From Tetragenococcus sp041859945 (GTDB lineage Bacteria > Bacillota > Bacilli > Lactobacillales > Enterococcaceae), in the NCBI GenBank assembly GCA_041859945.1, contig JBFLGC010000004.1, positions 21,516 to 85,515 of the forward strand: DNA of 64,000 bases, given 5' to 3'. This document shows, in pieces, positions 42,528 to 51,455 of the stretch; position 1 is the stretch's first letter, and each line of letters begins with the position of its first letter. The translations under genes were made by a program, and so were the position numbers. The notes under the pieces were generated by a model. The model ran no database searches and was not told the DNA's origin. It was given only the letters and a program-made list of their open reading frames with translations.

Positions 42528-44631
42528 TAAACCGGCTCATGAATGGGAAGAAACATTACCGATCGGCAATGGTTTTTTGGGTGGCATGATCCATGGGGGG
42601 TTAAAAAAAGAGATCATCGGTTTAAATGATGAAGCGCTTTGGTCGGGATATCCTCGAGAAAAGCGCAATCCGCAAGCACATTGTGCTTTAGATGAAGTAC
42701 GTGCCTTGATTTTGGCTGGCAAAAATCACGAAGCAGAGCGAATCATTGCCAATAACATGCTAGGCGAATATAACGAAAGCTATCTTCCGATTGGTAATTT
42801 GATCATCGAGACAGAAGATAGCACAACAACAGAAGCTAGCTATAAACGGAGCTTGTCGCTGGATCAAGCTGTGGTCACTGTGGATAATGGAAACTGTCAC
42901 AGGGAGTATTTTGCGAGCTATCCTGAAAAGGCGCTCTTTGGCAAATGGACTAAAACAGATTCGCTTTTTTCAGTGGGACTTTCTTTTGATTGTGATTGGC
43001 TTTCAGAAAGCTTTACGGAAAATGATTGCTTATTTTTGAGTATTCAAGCTCCTGAACATATGGAACCCAATTATGTGGATCTACCTGATGCAATCGTTCA
43101 AGGTACCAGAGGCGGACATTTTGAGTATAGCCTAGAAATAATAGCTAGCGATGGGGAAGTCATCGCGCATGAAAATCAGCTTGAAATCAAAGATGCCCAC
43201 GAATTTAGTTTTATTTTTCATAGAAAGGCTGATCAGGTAAGCAAGGATTTTGAAACAGCTAAGAAGGCCCATATCAAAGACTATAAACGGCTATTTGATA
43301 CCGTCGAACTGGATCTGGGGCCGACTATTGATTTACCGATCGATAAGCGAATGGCTCACATGAAAGAAGGAAAAGAAGATCCAGCGCTTGTGGCCTTGTA
43401 CTTTCAATACAGTCGTTATCTGTTGATCTCTTCCTCACGCAAAGGCAGTCTACCAGCGAATCTGCAAGGAATTTGGAGTTGGCAAAGACGCGCTCCTTGG
43501 TCCAGTAATTGGACGACCAATATCAATGCTGAGATGAACTATTGGGGAGCGGATATCGCTGGGCTTTCTGAATGTTTCGAGCCCTATAGCCAGTTTGTCG
43601 AAAAAGTCATTGCTTGTGGCCAACAAACCGCTCAAGATTATTATGGGGCTCGGGGTTCGTGTTGTCATCACAATGTCGACAAGTGGCTTTCGACCAATCC
43701 TGTCGGCTATCCCAAAGGAACAAAAAAAGCTTCAGATGGTGCCGTCTCTTGGGCAATGTGGCCACTGGCAGCAGTTTGGATGACGGCCGATTTGTATCGC
43801 CACTATGAATATATAAATGATCTGGATTATTTGCGTGAAGTCGTTTATCCGAACTTACGCCAAGCCACTTTGTTTTTGACCGATTATTTAGTCGAAGTAG
43901 ACGAACTGTATCACTCCATCCCCTCTAGCTCGCCAGAAAATAAATTTTATGATACTGCAGGAAACATCGTGAGTGTGGATAAATCGGTGACAATGGACCT
44001 CTGTTTGATCAAAGAAAATTTCCACTTTTTTGTAGAGATCTGTCAAAAATTAAAGATCAAGGATGAGCTTTTAGAAAAAGTTTGTCACATAAGCAATCAT
44101 TTACCAACAATCAAAATCGGTAGTCATGGTCAGATTTTGGAATGGCAAGAAGAATATCCTGAAGTTGAACCAGGACACCGCCATGTTTCTCATTTATACG
44201 GCCTTTATCCAGGTGAATTGTACGGTGAAGGTTACCAAACAGCCGCCAAAAAAAGTTTGGAGTTGCGGATCGAAAGTGGGAGTGGTCATACGGGCTGGAG
44301 CAATGCTTGGTTGATCAACTTGTTTGCCGTACTTGGCGATGGTAAGATGGCCTATGAACATCTCCTGACCGGTATCACAAAGGCTTCTTATCCCAACCTT
44401 TGGAGCAAGCATCCGCCTTTTCAAATCGATGGGAATTTTGGTGCTATTGCCGGTATTGCCAATCTCTTTGTGCAAGATCGCAACGGTCAAGTCAAGTTGC
44501 TGCCGACCTTACCAAAAGCATTTGCCAACGGACATGTCAAAGGATTGCGGATCAAAGGCCATAAAAGCGTGGAAATCACCTGGGAAAAAGGTGCCGTGGT
44601 GGAAGCAACAATCACAGAACTGAATGTATAA
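42511..44631 (+). CDS. GH95 family glycosidase (alpha-L-fucosidase or alpha-L-galactosidase)
   Basis: 706 residues, slightly shorter than typical 750-800-residue members. N-terminal DKPAHEWEETLPIGNGFLGGMIHGG and NDEALWSGYP are hallmarks. The barrel has NWTTNINAEMNYW with the two catalytic-site Asn, Glu in SIPSSSPENKFYD, and Asp in FQIDGNFGAIAGIANLF near the end. GH95 enzymes are inverting and release alpha-1,2-linked L-fucose or the equivalent L-galactose. No signal peptide, so the substrate is imported. It is coupled to the SGNH gene. Confidence 0.92.
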   Translation: MELYFDKPAHEWEETLPIGNGFLGGMIHGGLKKEIIGLNDEALWSGYPREKRNPQAHCALDEVRALILAGKNHEAERIIANNMLGEYNESYLPIGNLIIETEDSTTTEASYKRSLSLDQAVVTVDNGNCHREYFASYPEKALFGKWTKTDSLFSVGLSFDCDWLSESFTENDCLFLSIQAPEHMEPNYVDLPDAIVQGTRGGHFEYSLEIIASDGEVIAHENQLEIKDAHEFSFIFHRKADQVSKDFETAKKAHIKDYKRLFDTVELDLGPTIDLPIDKRMAHMKEGKEDPALVALYFQYSRYLLISSSRKGSLPANLQGIWSWQRRAPWSSNWTTNINAEMNYWGADIAGLSECFEPYSQFVEKVIACGQQTAQDYYGARGSCCHHNVDKWLSTNPVGYPKGTKKASDGAVSWAMWPLAAVWMTADLYRHYEYINDLDYLREVVYPNLRQATLFLTDYLVEVDELYHSIPSSSPENKFYDTAGNIVSVDKSVTMDLCLIKENFHFFVEICQKLKIKDELLEKVCHISNHLPTIKIGSHGQILEWQEEYPEVEPGHRHVSHLYGLYPGELYGEGYQTAAKKSLELRIESGSGHTGWSNAWLINLFAVLGDGKMAYEHLLTGITKASYPNLWSKHPPFQIDGNFGAIAGIANLFVQDRNGQVKLLPTLPKAFANGHVKGLRIKGHKSVEITWEKGAVVEATITELNV

Positions 44632-44769
44632 AAAAGAGATTTTAAATGGCACGATAGGTAATTTTTTAGAACAAAAGAAGGCTCAAAAACTGCTAAATTT
44701 TTATTATTTTTACTAAAAAATTCATTAGTTTGCTATAATAAAGAAAAAATTGTAAAGGAGAGGAAAATC

Positions 44770-46407
44770 ATGTCAGTGAATGATTCATTGATCCAAGAAA
44801 TAAAAAAAGCCAGTGACCAGTACTTGAAGGATCCACAAATTCCCGTTTTACCCTTGTCCGGTTATCGAAATTACTTGTCCATTGGGGAACGGTTGCCTTT
44901 TGAAAATTGTTATTTTGAACGGCGCCGCCAACTCGTCGTGTTAGCTCTGGATTTTTTGCTTAGAGAAGAAACGAAGGTCAAAAAGCAGTTAGAGCAAGTG
45001 ATTTGGGAGATCTGCAATGAGTATACGTGGGCACTTCCTGCTCATTTACCGATCAAAAACCAAACGTTTACTCAAGCAAGCAGTCGCTGTATCGACTTAT
45101 TTGCCGCCGAAACAGGCCAAGCTTTGTCAGAAATTTTAGAGTTGATGGGTAGTGAACTTGATCCGCTTGTTCAAAAGCGCATCTTTACCGAGATCGATGA
45201 GCGGATCTTTACGCCGCTAGAAGAAAATGAATGGGCTTGGGAAACTAAGGAAAACAACTGGAGTGCGGTGATTGCCGGATCTATCGGTATGACTGCTTTA
45301 GCTATGTTACCTAAAAATGTCTCACGGCAGTTACAGATCGTCAAGCGCTTAGATAAGAGTTTTCAAAGTTATTTGCGCGGTTTTGGCGAAGATGGTGCTT
45401 GTGTCGAAGGGGTTGCTTATTGGGCCTATGGTTTTGGTTATTATATTTATTATGCGCAAAAATTAGCGGAGACATTGGGTGATCAGACTTACTTGGAAAT
45501 TCCGAAAGTTAAAAAAATCGCAGCTTTTCCTTACTATGCGATGACGATCGATGCGAACTTTTTACCTTTTTCTGATTATCAAACAGGCGAATTGCCCAGT
45601 GGTCTGCTGACATTTGTGCATGAGACTTTTGCTGTTCCGGTTCCTGAAGTAAAAAAAGCCAACTCACTGGAATTTGATCATTGCTATCGTTTTGCCCATG
45701 TCTATCGGAATTTGACTTGGACCAAAGAAATATTGACCCCGAAAACGGATGCCGTTCATTATTTTGAAGATGCACAATGGGCGGTCTTACGTTCACCTGA
45801 AAAAGATCTCGTTTTTGCTGCCAAAGGCGGACGTAATGACGAAAGTCACAATCATATCGATCTGGGACATTTTATTTTTGGTTCGACTAAACACTTGTAT
45901 TTGACAGATCTTGGTAGTGGAGAATATACGCGCGATTATTTCAATGATGATTTTCGTTATAATTATTTGGTGACAAATGCCATGGGACACTCGCTACCTA
46001 TCATAAACGGCGAGTATCAAAAGCCCGGCGCTGTGGCAGCTAAAAAGGCGTCATTTGATGGAGCCAATTTCTCGCTAGACTTGAGTGAAGCTTATCCGGC
46101 AGCACAGTCAGTAAAACGCCAATTGAGCCTAGACCCAAATGAACGTGCACTGATATTGATCGATCATTTTGAATTTACGCAAGCAGATAACCAAGTAGTG
46201 GAAAGCTTCGTTACGATGGATTCGGTCGTAATAAAAGACAAGTCTGTCAAAATCGGTACTTGCGAACTGTCTTTTGAAACCGAACAATTGATCGTCGAAA
46301 AAGTGTCCTATAAAGGCCATGATGGGGAAGCTTGTCAGGCTTATTTGATCCAAGCCAGCTATACTTGTAAACAAGAGGCGATCCTCACCGTGCATATCCA
46401 TTTATAA
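44770..46407 (+). CDS. Heparinase II/III-like polysaccharide lyase
   Basis: 545 residues. An N-terminal (alpha/alpha) toroid (YWAYGFGYYIYYAQKLAETLG near 215) is followed by the beta-sandwich heparinase II/III domain with GGRNDESHNHIDLGHFIFG, where Asn, His and His resemble catalytic and metal residues of PL12/15/17/21 lyases, then LTDLGSGEYTRDYF. Such enzymes cleave next to uronic acid by beta-elimination and leave a 4,5-unsaturated sugar, the substrate of GH88. No signal peptide. It has its own promoter region (TATAAT near 44735) and follows a 138-bp gap. The glycan is not predictable from sequence alone. Confidence 0.85.
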   Translation: MSVNDSLIQEIKKASDQYLKDPQIPVLPLSGYRNYLSIGERLPFENCYFERRRQLVVLALDFLLREETKVKKQLEQVIWEICNEYTWALPAHLPIKNQTFTQASSRCIDLFAAETGQALSEILELMGSELDPLVQKRIFTEIDERIFTPLEENEWAWETKENNWSAVIAGSIGMTALAMLPKNVSRQLQIVKRLDKSFQSYLRGFGEDGACVEGVAYWAYGFGYYIYYAQKLAETLGDQTYLEIPKVKKIAAFPYYAMTIDANFLPFSDYQTGELPSGLLTFVHETFAVPVPEVKKANSLEFDHCYRFAHVYRNLTWTKEILTPKTDAVHYFEDAQWAVLRSPEKDLVFAAKGGRNDESHNHIDLGHFIFGSTKHLYLTDLGSGEYTRDYFNDDFRYNYLVTNAMGHSLPIINGEYQKPGAVAAKKASFDGANFSLDLSEAYPAAQSVKRQLSLDPNERALILIDHFEFTQADNQVVESFVTMDSVVIKDKSVKIGTCELSFETEQLIVEKVSYKGHDGEACQAYLIQASYTCKQEAILTVHIHL

Positions 46408-46413
46408 AATTTA

Positions 46414-46454
46414 AAAAGAGCACTTCTCAAGATTTATGAGAAGTGCCTTTTTAT
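46414..46454 (+). terminator. Terminator after the lyase gene
   Basis: GCACTTCTC (46420-46428) and GAGAAGTGC (46438-46446) with a 9-base loop, flanked by AAAAA and CTTTTTATT. Confidence 0.9.
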
Positions 46455-46555
46455 TGCAACCAGCCGAGCTTGCTGGCATGAAGATCTCCCAATCGCAAAG
46501 AAAAAAGGACACCTTTTAGGCGAAGTGAAAGTGCTGTTTATTTTGGCCTATACAA

Positions 46556-46598
46556 AACCGTCCTCAGAATCGCATACTTCGAGGACGGTTGCTTTTTT
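46556..46598. terminator. Second terminator, likely bidirectional
   Basis: AACCGTCCTC (46556-46565) pairs perfectly with GAGGACGGTT (46581-46590); GCTTTTTT follows on the plus strand and TTTTG on the minus strand. It lies between the lyase and the convergent lacI-type gene, and repeat copy C begins two bases later. The stretch 46455-46555 has no gene. Confidence 0.88.
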
Positions 46599-46600
46599 AA

Positions 46601-46878
46601 CTATTAAGGAAGTATATATTTTAGATGTCGTTCAGAGCTAGGTGTATCAGTTTTATTAGTAGGAAAAACGCGTGAACAGAAAGCTTATGGCGGGGAATAA
46701 CCCCTAAGAAGATGAAAGGCACCAGAAATCAAAAATCGAGTGCCTTTGATGACGTGAAAGGTACCCGAATTGGAAAAGCGAATGCCTTTGATAGCCCTTC
46801 TCCAAGAATGCGTAAGCAGAGACGTAGGACGATTAGGAAAGGACTGGTACAAAGAATTGGACTTAGACTAATAAATGG
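46601..46878 (+). repeat. Dispersed intergenic repeat, copy C
   Basis: The fullest copy: CTATTAAGGAAGTATATAT, TGTCGTTCAGAGCTAGG, TATCAGTTTTATTAGT, GGAAAAACG, GCTTATGGCGGGGAATAAC, AAGATGAAAGGCACCAG. It contains the hairpin twice in tandem: AAAGGCAC/GTGCCTTT, then AAAGGTAC/ATGCCTTT. The tail GACGATTAGGAAAGG … ACTTAGACTAATAAATGG matches copy B. Reading from the ATG before the first hairpin gives MKGTRNQKSSAFDD followed by VKGTRIGKANAFDS, a peptide repeat of doubtful meaning. Confidence 0.8.
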
Positions 46879-46926
46879 TTTGGTCGCCAAAACCTTTGTT
46901 AAAAGTAAAACGGAGAACGAGGTTAC

Positions 46927-47967
46927 TTATTTTTTGGGAACCGCGGTTGAACCGCGTTCTACTAGGTCTGTGGCTAGAAAGACGCGACGGGCAATACCGG
47001 CAGATAAAAACCGTTCGTGGAGCATATTGACGCCGGTTTCGCCCATTTCTTCGGTATAGGCGTGGACGGTCGTCAAAGCAGGCGTCAAGTATTGGGCAAT
47101 CGATAAATCGTTGATGCCCATGATGCTGATGTCATCAGGCACACGAATGCCGTTTTCGGCTAAGGTGTGCATGATGCCGATCGCAAAGGAATCGTTCGCC
47201 GCTAAAATAGCTGTCGGCAATTTGTTGGCCCATTTTTTTAAGGCGTTTTTGGTCAAGCGTTCGCTAGTCTTGACATCAAGTTGACTATCATTTTCGACGA
47301 TAAAGTAGTCTTCATCAAATAAGCCAAAATAATGCATCATGTCATAATAAACGATCGTAGTGGGTGTTCGATAAGGTCTGAAGCCATACAAATTTTTACT
47401 TTCTTCGGCTCCGATATAGGCGATTTTTGTATGACCTAGATCGAGTAAGTAGGAAAGGGCGATCTCGGTGGCTTGGGTAAAGTCCGTATTGACACAATCA
47501 TAGTCATTCAGTGGAAAATTAGTGCCGATCACACAGAGATTTTGGGTAACGTTTTTTAGCTGTTCGATTTTCTCGGCGGTAAATTTTCCGATAGCTAAGA
47601 TCCCGTCGACTTGTTGCATTTTCACTTCATCGATCTGTGAAAAATTAACGACAGAATAACCTAATTCGACTGCTTTTCTTTCAGCGCCCAAGCGGATCGA
47701 CATATAATAGATGTCTTCTAACTCTTCTGCGTAAGAGCGCCAGGTGATGAGGCCGATCGCGCGGTCAGGAGCTTGGTTCATGATTTTTTGGTTCTCTTTG
47801 ATTTTGTGTTTGGTCTTGTATTTGGTATAATTCATTTTTTCGGCTACTTCAAAAATTTTTCGTTTCGTTTCATCGGTAACAGAAAGGGTAGGATCATAAT
47901 TCAGCACACGTGAGACGGTCGATATCGATACGCCGGCTTCTTTGGCAATGTCAGTAATAGTAGGCAA
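46927..47967 (-). CDS. LacI/GalR-family transcriptional regulator
   Basis: 346 residues. HTH at 1-48 (TITDIAKEAGVSISTVSRVLNYDPTLSVTDETKRKIFEVAEKMNY), then a periplasmic-binding-protein-like sugar domain ending with LTTVHAYTEEMGETGVNMLHERF. The start is TTG at 47967 with AAGGAGG 8 bases before it on the minus strand. It is divergent from the lipoprotein/DUF2264/GH88/ABC operon and convergent with the lyase operon, so it probably represses one or both until a sugar intermediate binds. Confidence 0.93.
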   Translation of the reverse strand: MPTITDIAKEAGVSISTVSRVLNYDPTLSVTDETKRKIFEVAEKMNYTKYKTKHKIKENQKIMNQAPDRAIGLITWRSYAEELEDIYYMSIRLGAERKAVELGYSVVNFSQIDEVKMQQVDGILAIGKFTAEKIEQLKNVTQNLCVIGTNFPLNDYDCVNTDFTQATEIALSYLLDLGHTKIAYIGAEESKNLYGFRPYRTPTTIVYYDMMHYFGLFDEDYFIVENDSQLDVKTSERLTKNALKKWANKLPTAILAANDSFAIGIMHTLAENGIRVPDDISIMGINDLSIAQYLTPALTTVHAYTEEMGETGVNMLHERFLSAGIARRVFLATDLVERGSTAVPKK

Positions 47968-48054
47968 GAGAAAACCTCCTTTCTGTGTAGCAGTTTTCCT
48001 TTTATTACTACTATAATACGTTGAATTTTAGGAAAAAACAATAAAAAAAGTTAA

Positions 48055-48079
48055 ACTTTAGTAAAAGTAAGCGGTTTTC
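48055..48079. promoter_or_regulatory. Candidate LacI-type operator region
   Basis: GTAAGCGGTTTTC (48067-48079) is a partly symmetric 13-mer with a central CG-type core like LacI-family operators, just before the ribosome site of the lipoprotein gene. ACTTTAGTAAAAGT (from about 48055) is an imperfect dyad whose TTTACTAAA core recurs before the lyase gene near 44712. Weak evidence. Confidence 0.35.
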
Positions 48080-48095
48080 GCAAAGGAGCTTTACT

Positions 48096-48500
48096 ATGAA
48101 ACCGAAAAAGATCGTTTTGCTGATCATTTTGTTCTGTATTTTGCTGACTGGAACGGCTTGTAGCTCATCGGAGGAAACACAAGCAAAAGAGCAAGATTTT
48201 ACGACAACTGTTGAAACCGAAATCAAAGAAAAAGCGAAAGTATATACAGAAGTAGAATTTCAAACGGGCGATGTGCCTTTAAATGAGTTTGTGCAATTAA
48301 GTGGTCAGATCACTCAGACGGATAGCAAGAAAGATTCCTTGCAAAATGGCGATCGTTTCATTTTACATAGTGGTTCAAGCGACTATCAAATATTTAATCA
48401 ACAAGATACTGCTTTTAAAGTTGGCGATATGGTCACTGTTTATGGAGAATATTATGGTTTTATCAAAGCAATCGTTATTGAAAAGGAGGAAGACAAATGA
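48096..48500 (+). CDS. Small lipoprotein with OB-fold-like domain, unknown function
   Basis: 134 residues. Signal peptide KIVLLIILFCILLTGTAC with lipobox TGTAC (lipidated Cys at residue 24), a short acidic linker, then about 80 residues of beta-strand pattern (VQLSGQITQTDSKKDSLQNGDRFILHSG … KVGDMVTVYGEYYGFIKAIVIE) that resembles an OB fold. It is the first gene of the operon and overlaps the DUF2264 start by 4 bp. It may bind sugar or a partner at the cell surface, but nothing shows this directly. Confidence 0.7.
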   Translation: MKPKKIVLLIILFCILLTGTACSSSEETQAKEQDFTTTVETEIKEKAKVYTEVEFQTGDVPLNEFVQLSGQITQTDSKKDSLQNGDRFILHSGSSDYQIFNQQDTAFKVGDMVTVYGEYYGFIKAIVIEKEEDK

Positions 48501-50284
48501 ATCGATTTGAATCAAAACAAGAATTAGCAGAAGAATTGATGACAGTCATCGACCCTTTGCGCCCTTTTTTTGCAACAGGCCGGGTTGGTCGTTTGGATCT
48601 GGGGACCCACGGAACGGTCTATTCAGAATCGACCCGCCAAATAGAAGCCTTTTTACGCCCATTATGGGGATTGGGAGCTTATTTCACCACTCACGAAGAT
48701 CCGTTGTTAGAAACTTATTTAGACGGGGTTAGCGCGGGAACGGATCCTGAGAATGAGGATTACTGGGGCGATATTACTGACAATGATCAGCTGATCGTTG
48801 AAATGGCTGCTTTGGCTACTTTTCTTCTATTAAACAAAGAAAAAACGTGGGAGCATTTGACTGTCAGCCAACAAGATCAGCTCTATACTTGGTTGATTTC
48901 GGTCAATGATCATACAGTCCCCAATAATAATTGGCATTTTTTCCGGATCTTAGTCAATGTCGCCATGAAAAAATGTGGCCGTGCCTATTCAAGCAAACAA
49001 ATCGATGAAGATTTTACCGCTGTCTTTTCTTTTTATAAGAAAAATGGTTGGTATTCTGATGGACCTGACACACAGGTCGACTATTATGTGTCTTTTGCCA
49101 TCCATTATTACAGTTTGATCTATGCGCATTTTATGGAAAAAGACGATCCGGAACGAGTCGCTGTGATCAAAGAGCGGGCGACCGAATTTGCACAAACCTT
49201 TAAATACTGGTTTGATGCGGATGGCGAGGCTCTTCCCTTTGGCCGTAGTTTGACCTATCGTTTTGCCCAAGTGTCATTTTTTAGTGCGTTGGTATTTGCC
49301 GACGTCGAAGCTTTACCTTGGGGACAAATCAAAGGCATCATCAGTCGGCATTTAAAAAATTGGTTCGACCAAGCTATTTTTTCGACGGACGGACTTTTAA
49401 CAGTGGGCTATCATTATGAAAATCTAGTTTTTGCAGAAGGGTATAACGGACCGGGTTCGCCTTATTGGGCTTTGAAAAGCTTCTTAGTATTAGCTGTGCC
49501 TGAGAATCATCCTTACTGGCAAGCAAAAGCAGAACCACTTGAAATAAAAGCTGATCAGTTAGCCGTGCCAGAAGCCCGTAACTTTTTCCAATACAACAAA
49601 GATCGGCGCCATTTACAAGCTTTCCCGGCTGGTCAATTTATCAATTTTCAAAGTCACGCTCATGCTAAATATAGTAAATTCGTTTATTCGACGAAGTTTG
49701 GCTATAGTGTTCCGAAAAGTGATTATTGGTACTATGAAGGCGCCTATGACAGCACCTTAGCTTTGAGCAAAGAAGACCATTTCTTTCGCAGCAAAGGCCT
49801 CGATGAAAACTTTGAGATAAAAGCGGATCGGGTCATTCATTATTGGCAACCATGGGCAGACGTTGCGATCAAGACTACGATCGTCCCACTTGAAAATGGT
49901 CATATACGGATCCATGAGATCGATTCAGACAGTGTTTTGCTAGCCAATGACGGCGGTTTTTCCGTCCCATTAGAAGGCGAAATGCCTAATGCCGTAGATT
50001 TAGTAGCTAGGGCATCATCATCTATTGGGACGTCAACGATCACAGCCATCCAAGGCTTTGAAAAAGCTGATATCATAAGGACCGAACCCAATACCAATTT
50101 GCTGTATCCGCTGACGATCTTACCGTATCTTTCAACCAAGTTAGAAGCTGGACAGCATTGCTTGATTTCGCTTGTTTCGGGGATCTTACCTGATGAAACA
50201 TTTGACAAACCAGAAATCATTGCCTCTGCATCGTCCGTTCTTATAAAACAAAACGACCGTTCGTGGCAAGTTGCGATCGGATAA
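48497..50284 (+). CDS. DUF2264 protein, long form (putative glycan-processing enzyme)
   Basis: 595 residues, cytoplasmic. The N-terminal helical domain (to about 345) repeats the hallmarks of the short DUF2264 protein at 28734: PNNNWHFFRILVNVAMKK, NGWYSDGPDTQVDYYVSFAIHYYSLIY, GRSLTYRFAQVSFFSALV and FAEGYNGPGSPYWALKSFLVLAVP. A beta-rich C-terminal domain of about 220 residues follows (FINFQSHAHAKYSKFVYSTKFGYSVP onward), recalling the sandwich domain of heparinase II/III-like proteins. It starts inside the lipoprotein stop (ATGA) and is 9 bp from the GH88 gene. It probably acts on the same glycan just before GH88. Confidence 0.82.
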   Translation: MNRFESKQELAEELMTVIDPLRPFFATGRVGRLDLGTHGTVYSESTRQIEAFLRPLWGLGAYFTTHEDPLLETYLDGVSAGTDPENEDYWGDITDNDQLIVEMAALATFLLLNKEKTWEHLTVSQQDQLYTWLISVNDHTVPNNNWHFFRILVNVAMKKCGRAYSSKQIDEDFTAVFSFYKKNGWYSDGPDTQVDYYVSFAIHYYSLIYAHFMEKDDPERVAVIKERATEFAQTFKYWFDADGEALPFGRSLTYRFAQVSFFSALVFADVEALPWGQIKGIISRHLKNWFDQAIFSTDGLLTVGYHYENLVFAEGYNGPGSPYWALKSFLVLAVPENHPYWQAKAEPLEIKADQLAVPEARNFFQYNKDRRHLQAFPAGQFINFQSHAHAKYSKFVYSTKFGYSVPKSDYWYYEGAYDSTLALSKEDHFFRSKGLDENFEIKADRVIHYWQPWADVAIKTTIVPLENGHIRIHEIDSDSVLLANDGGFSVPLEGEMPNAVDLVARASSSIGTSTITAIQGFEKADIIRTEPNTNLLYPLTILPYLSTKLEAGQHCLISLVSGILPDETFDKPEIIASASSVLIKQNDRSWQVAIG

Positions 50285-50293
50285 GGAGGAAAA

Positions 50294-51427
50294 ATGGAAA
50301 ATTTAGAATGGCTGCCAAAAGCACTGGATTTTGCCGTTAGTAAGGTACGGGGAAATTTAAAGACATTTAAGGAAGCAGTGATCCCGGCAGCAAGTACTGA
50401 TTTAGTGTATCAACCAGAAGATAATGTCGATTGGACCGCAAGTTTTTGGATCGGCATGTTATATTTGGCTAAAGAAGTAACAGGATCTACCGATTTTGAT
50501 GCGGTGATCGATAAACAAATGGCTTCTTTTACCGAACGTCTAGAAAAACGGATCGGCTTGGAAACTCATGATATCGGTTTTTTATATACTTTATCAGCTG
50601 TTGCTGATTATCAAGTGAATGGTCGTGAGTCTTCCAAAAAATTGGCCATCAAAGCGGCTGATCTATTAATGGAACGTTATTCAGAAAAAGCTCAAATCAT
50701 TCAAGCTTGGGGAAATTTAAATGACCCAAATGAAAGTGGTCGGATGATCATTGACTGTTTGATGAATTTACCACTCTTGTACTTTTCCGCTCGCCAAACA
50801 GGCGATGACCGTTACCAAAGAGCTGCTTATGCTCATGCGAAACAAACACAAAAATATATTGTGCGCGACAATTACACGACTTTTCATACTTATTATTTTG
50901 ATGTAAAAACGGGTCAGGCAATCGGAGGTAAGACGCAACAAGGTTACGCCGATGATTCTTGTTGGGCTCGTGGCCAGGCTTGGGGCATCTATGGGTTTAC
51001 TCTAAGCTATCTGCATACTGGCGACTATTCTTTCTTAGAAACGGCCAAACATGTGGCCGACTATTTTATCAGCCAATTACCGAAAGATAAGATCTGTTAC
51101 TGGGATCTCGTCTTTAATGATGGCAGTGGCCAGGAGCGTGATAGTTCTTCAGCTGCGATTGCCGCTTGTGGACTGCTCGAATTATCCAAGCAATTGCCAC
51201 TATCAGATACAAAACATGACGAATATGAACAAGTGGCTCTTGTTATGTTACAAGCTTTGGCCGCAAATTATACGACTGCAGATCATCCCGAATCAAACGG
51301 GATCCTAACAGAAGGTGTTTATGACAAGAATTCTGACAAAGGTGTCAATGAATGCATGAGTTGGGGCGATTATTATTATCTAGAAGCACTCACTAGACTG
51401 ACTAAGAGTTGGTATAGTGTTTGGTAA
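50294..51427 (+). CDS. Unsaturated glucuronyl hydrolase (GH88)
   Basis: 377 residues, typical for UGL. It hydrates the 4,5-double bond of a terminal unsaturated glucuronic acid made by a lyase and so releases it, giving 5-keto-4-deoxyuronate (DKI). Catalytic Asp93 (THDIGF) and Asp154 (MIIDCLMN) match the two Asp of Bacillus UGL. Other family blocks: NVDWTASFWIGMLYLA and GYADDSCWARGQAWGIYGF. No signal peptide. Its product feeds KduI and KduD encoded 8 kb downstream. Confidence 0.94.
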   Translation: MENLEWLPKALDFAVSKVRGNLKTFKEAVIPAASTDLVYQPEDNVDWTASFWIGMLYLAKEVTGSTDFDAVIDKQMASFTERLEKRIGLETHDIGFLYTLSAVADYQVNGRESSKKLAIKAADLLMERYSEKAQIIQAWGNLNDPNESGRMIIDCLMNLPLLYFSARQTGDDRYQRAAYAHAKQTQKYIVRDNYTTFHTYYFDVKTGQAIGGKTQQGYADDSCWARGQAWGIYGFTLSYLHTGDYSFLETAKHVADYFISQLPKDKICYWDLVFNDGSGQERDSSSAAIAACGLLELSKQLPLSDTKHDEYEQVALVMLQALAANYTTADHPESNGILTEGVYDKNSDKGVNECMSWGDYYYLEALTRLTKSWYSVW

Positions 51428-51455
51428 AAAAATATAAATTTTGGAGGTAAGGAAA

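Noticed and set aside
46712..47059. 115-residue reading frame over repeat copy C and the lacI end
   Set aside because: It overlaps lacI antisense and is not preserved in the other repeat copies; only the duplicated hairpin explains the peptide repeat.
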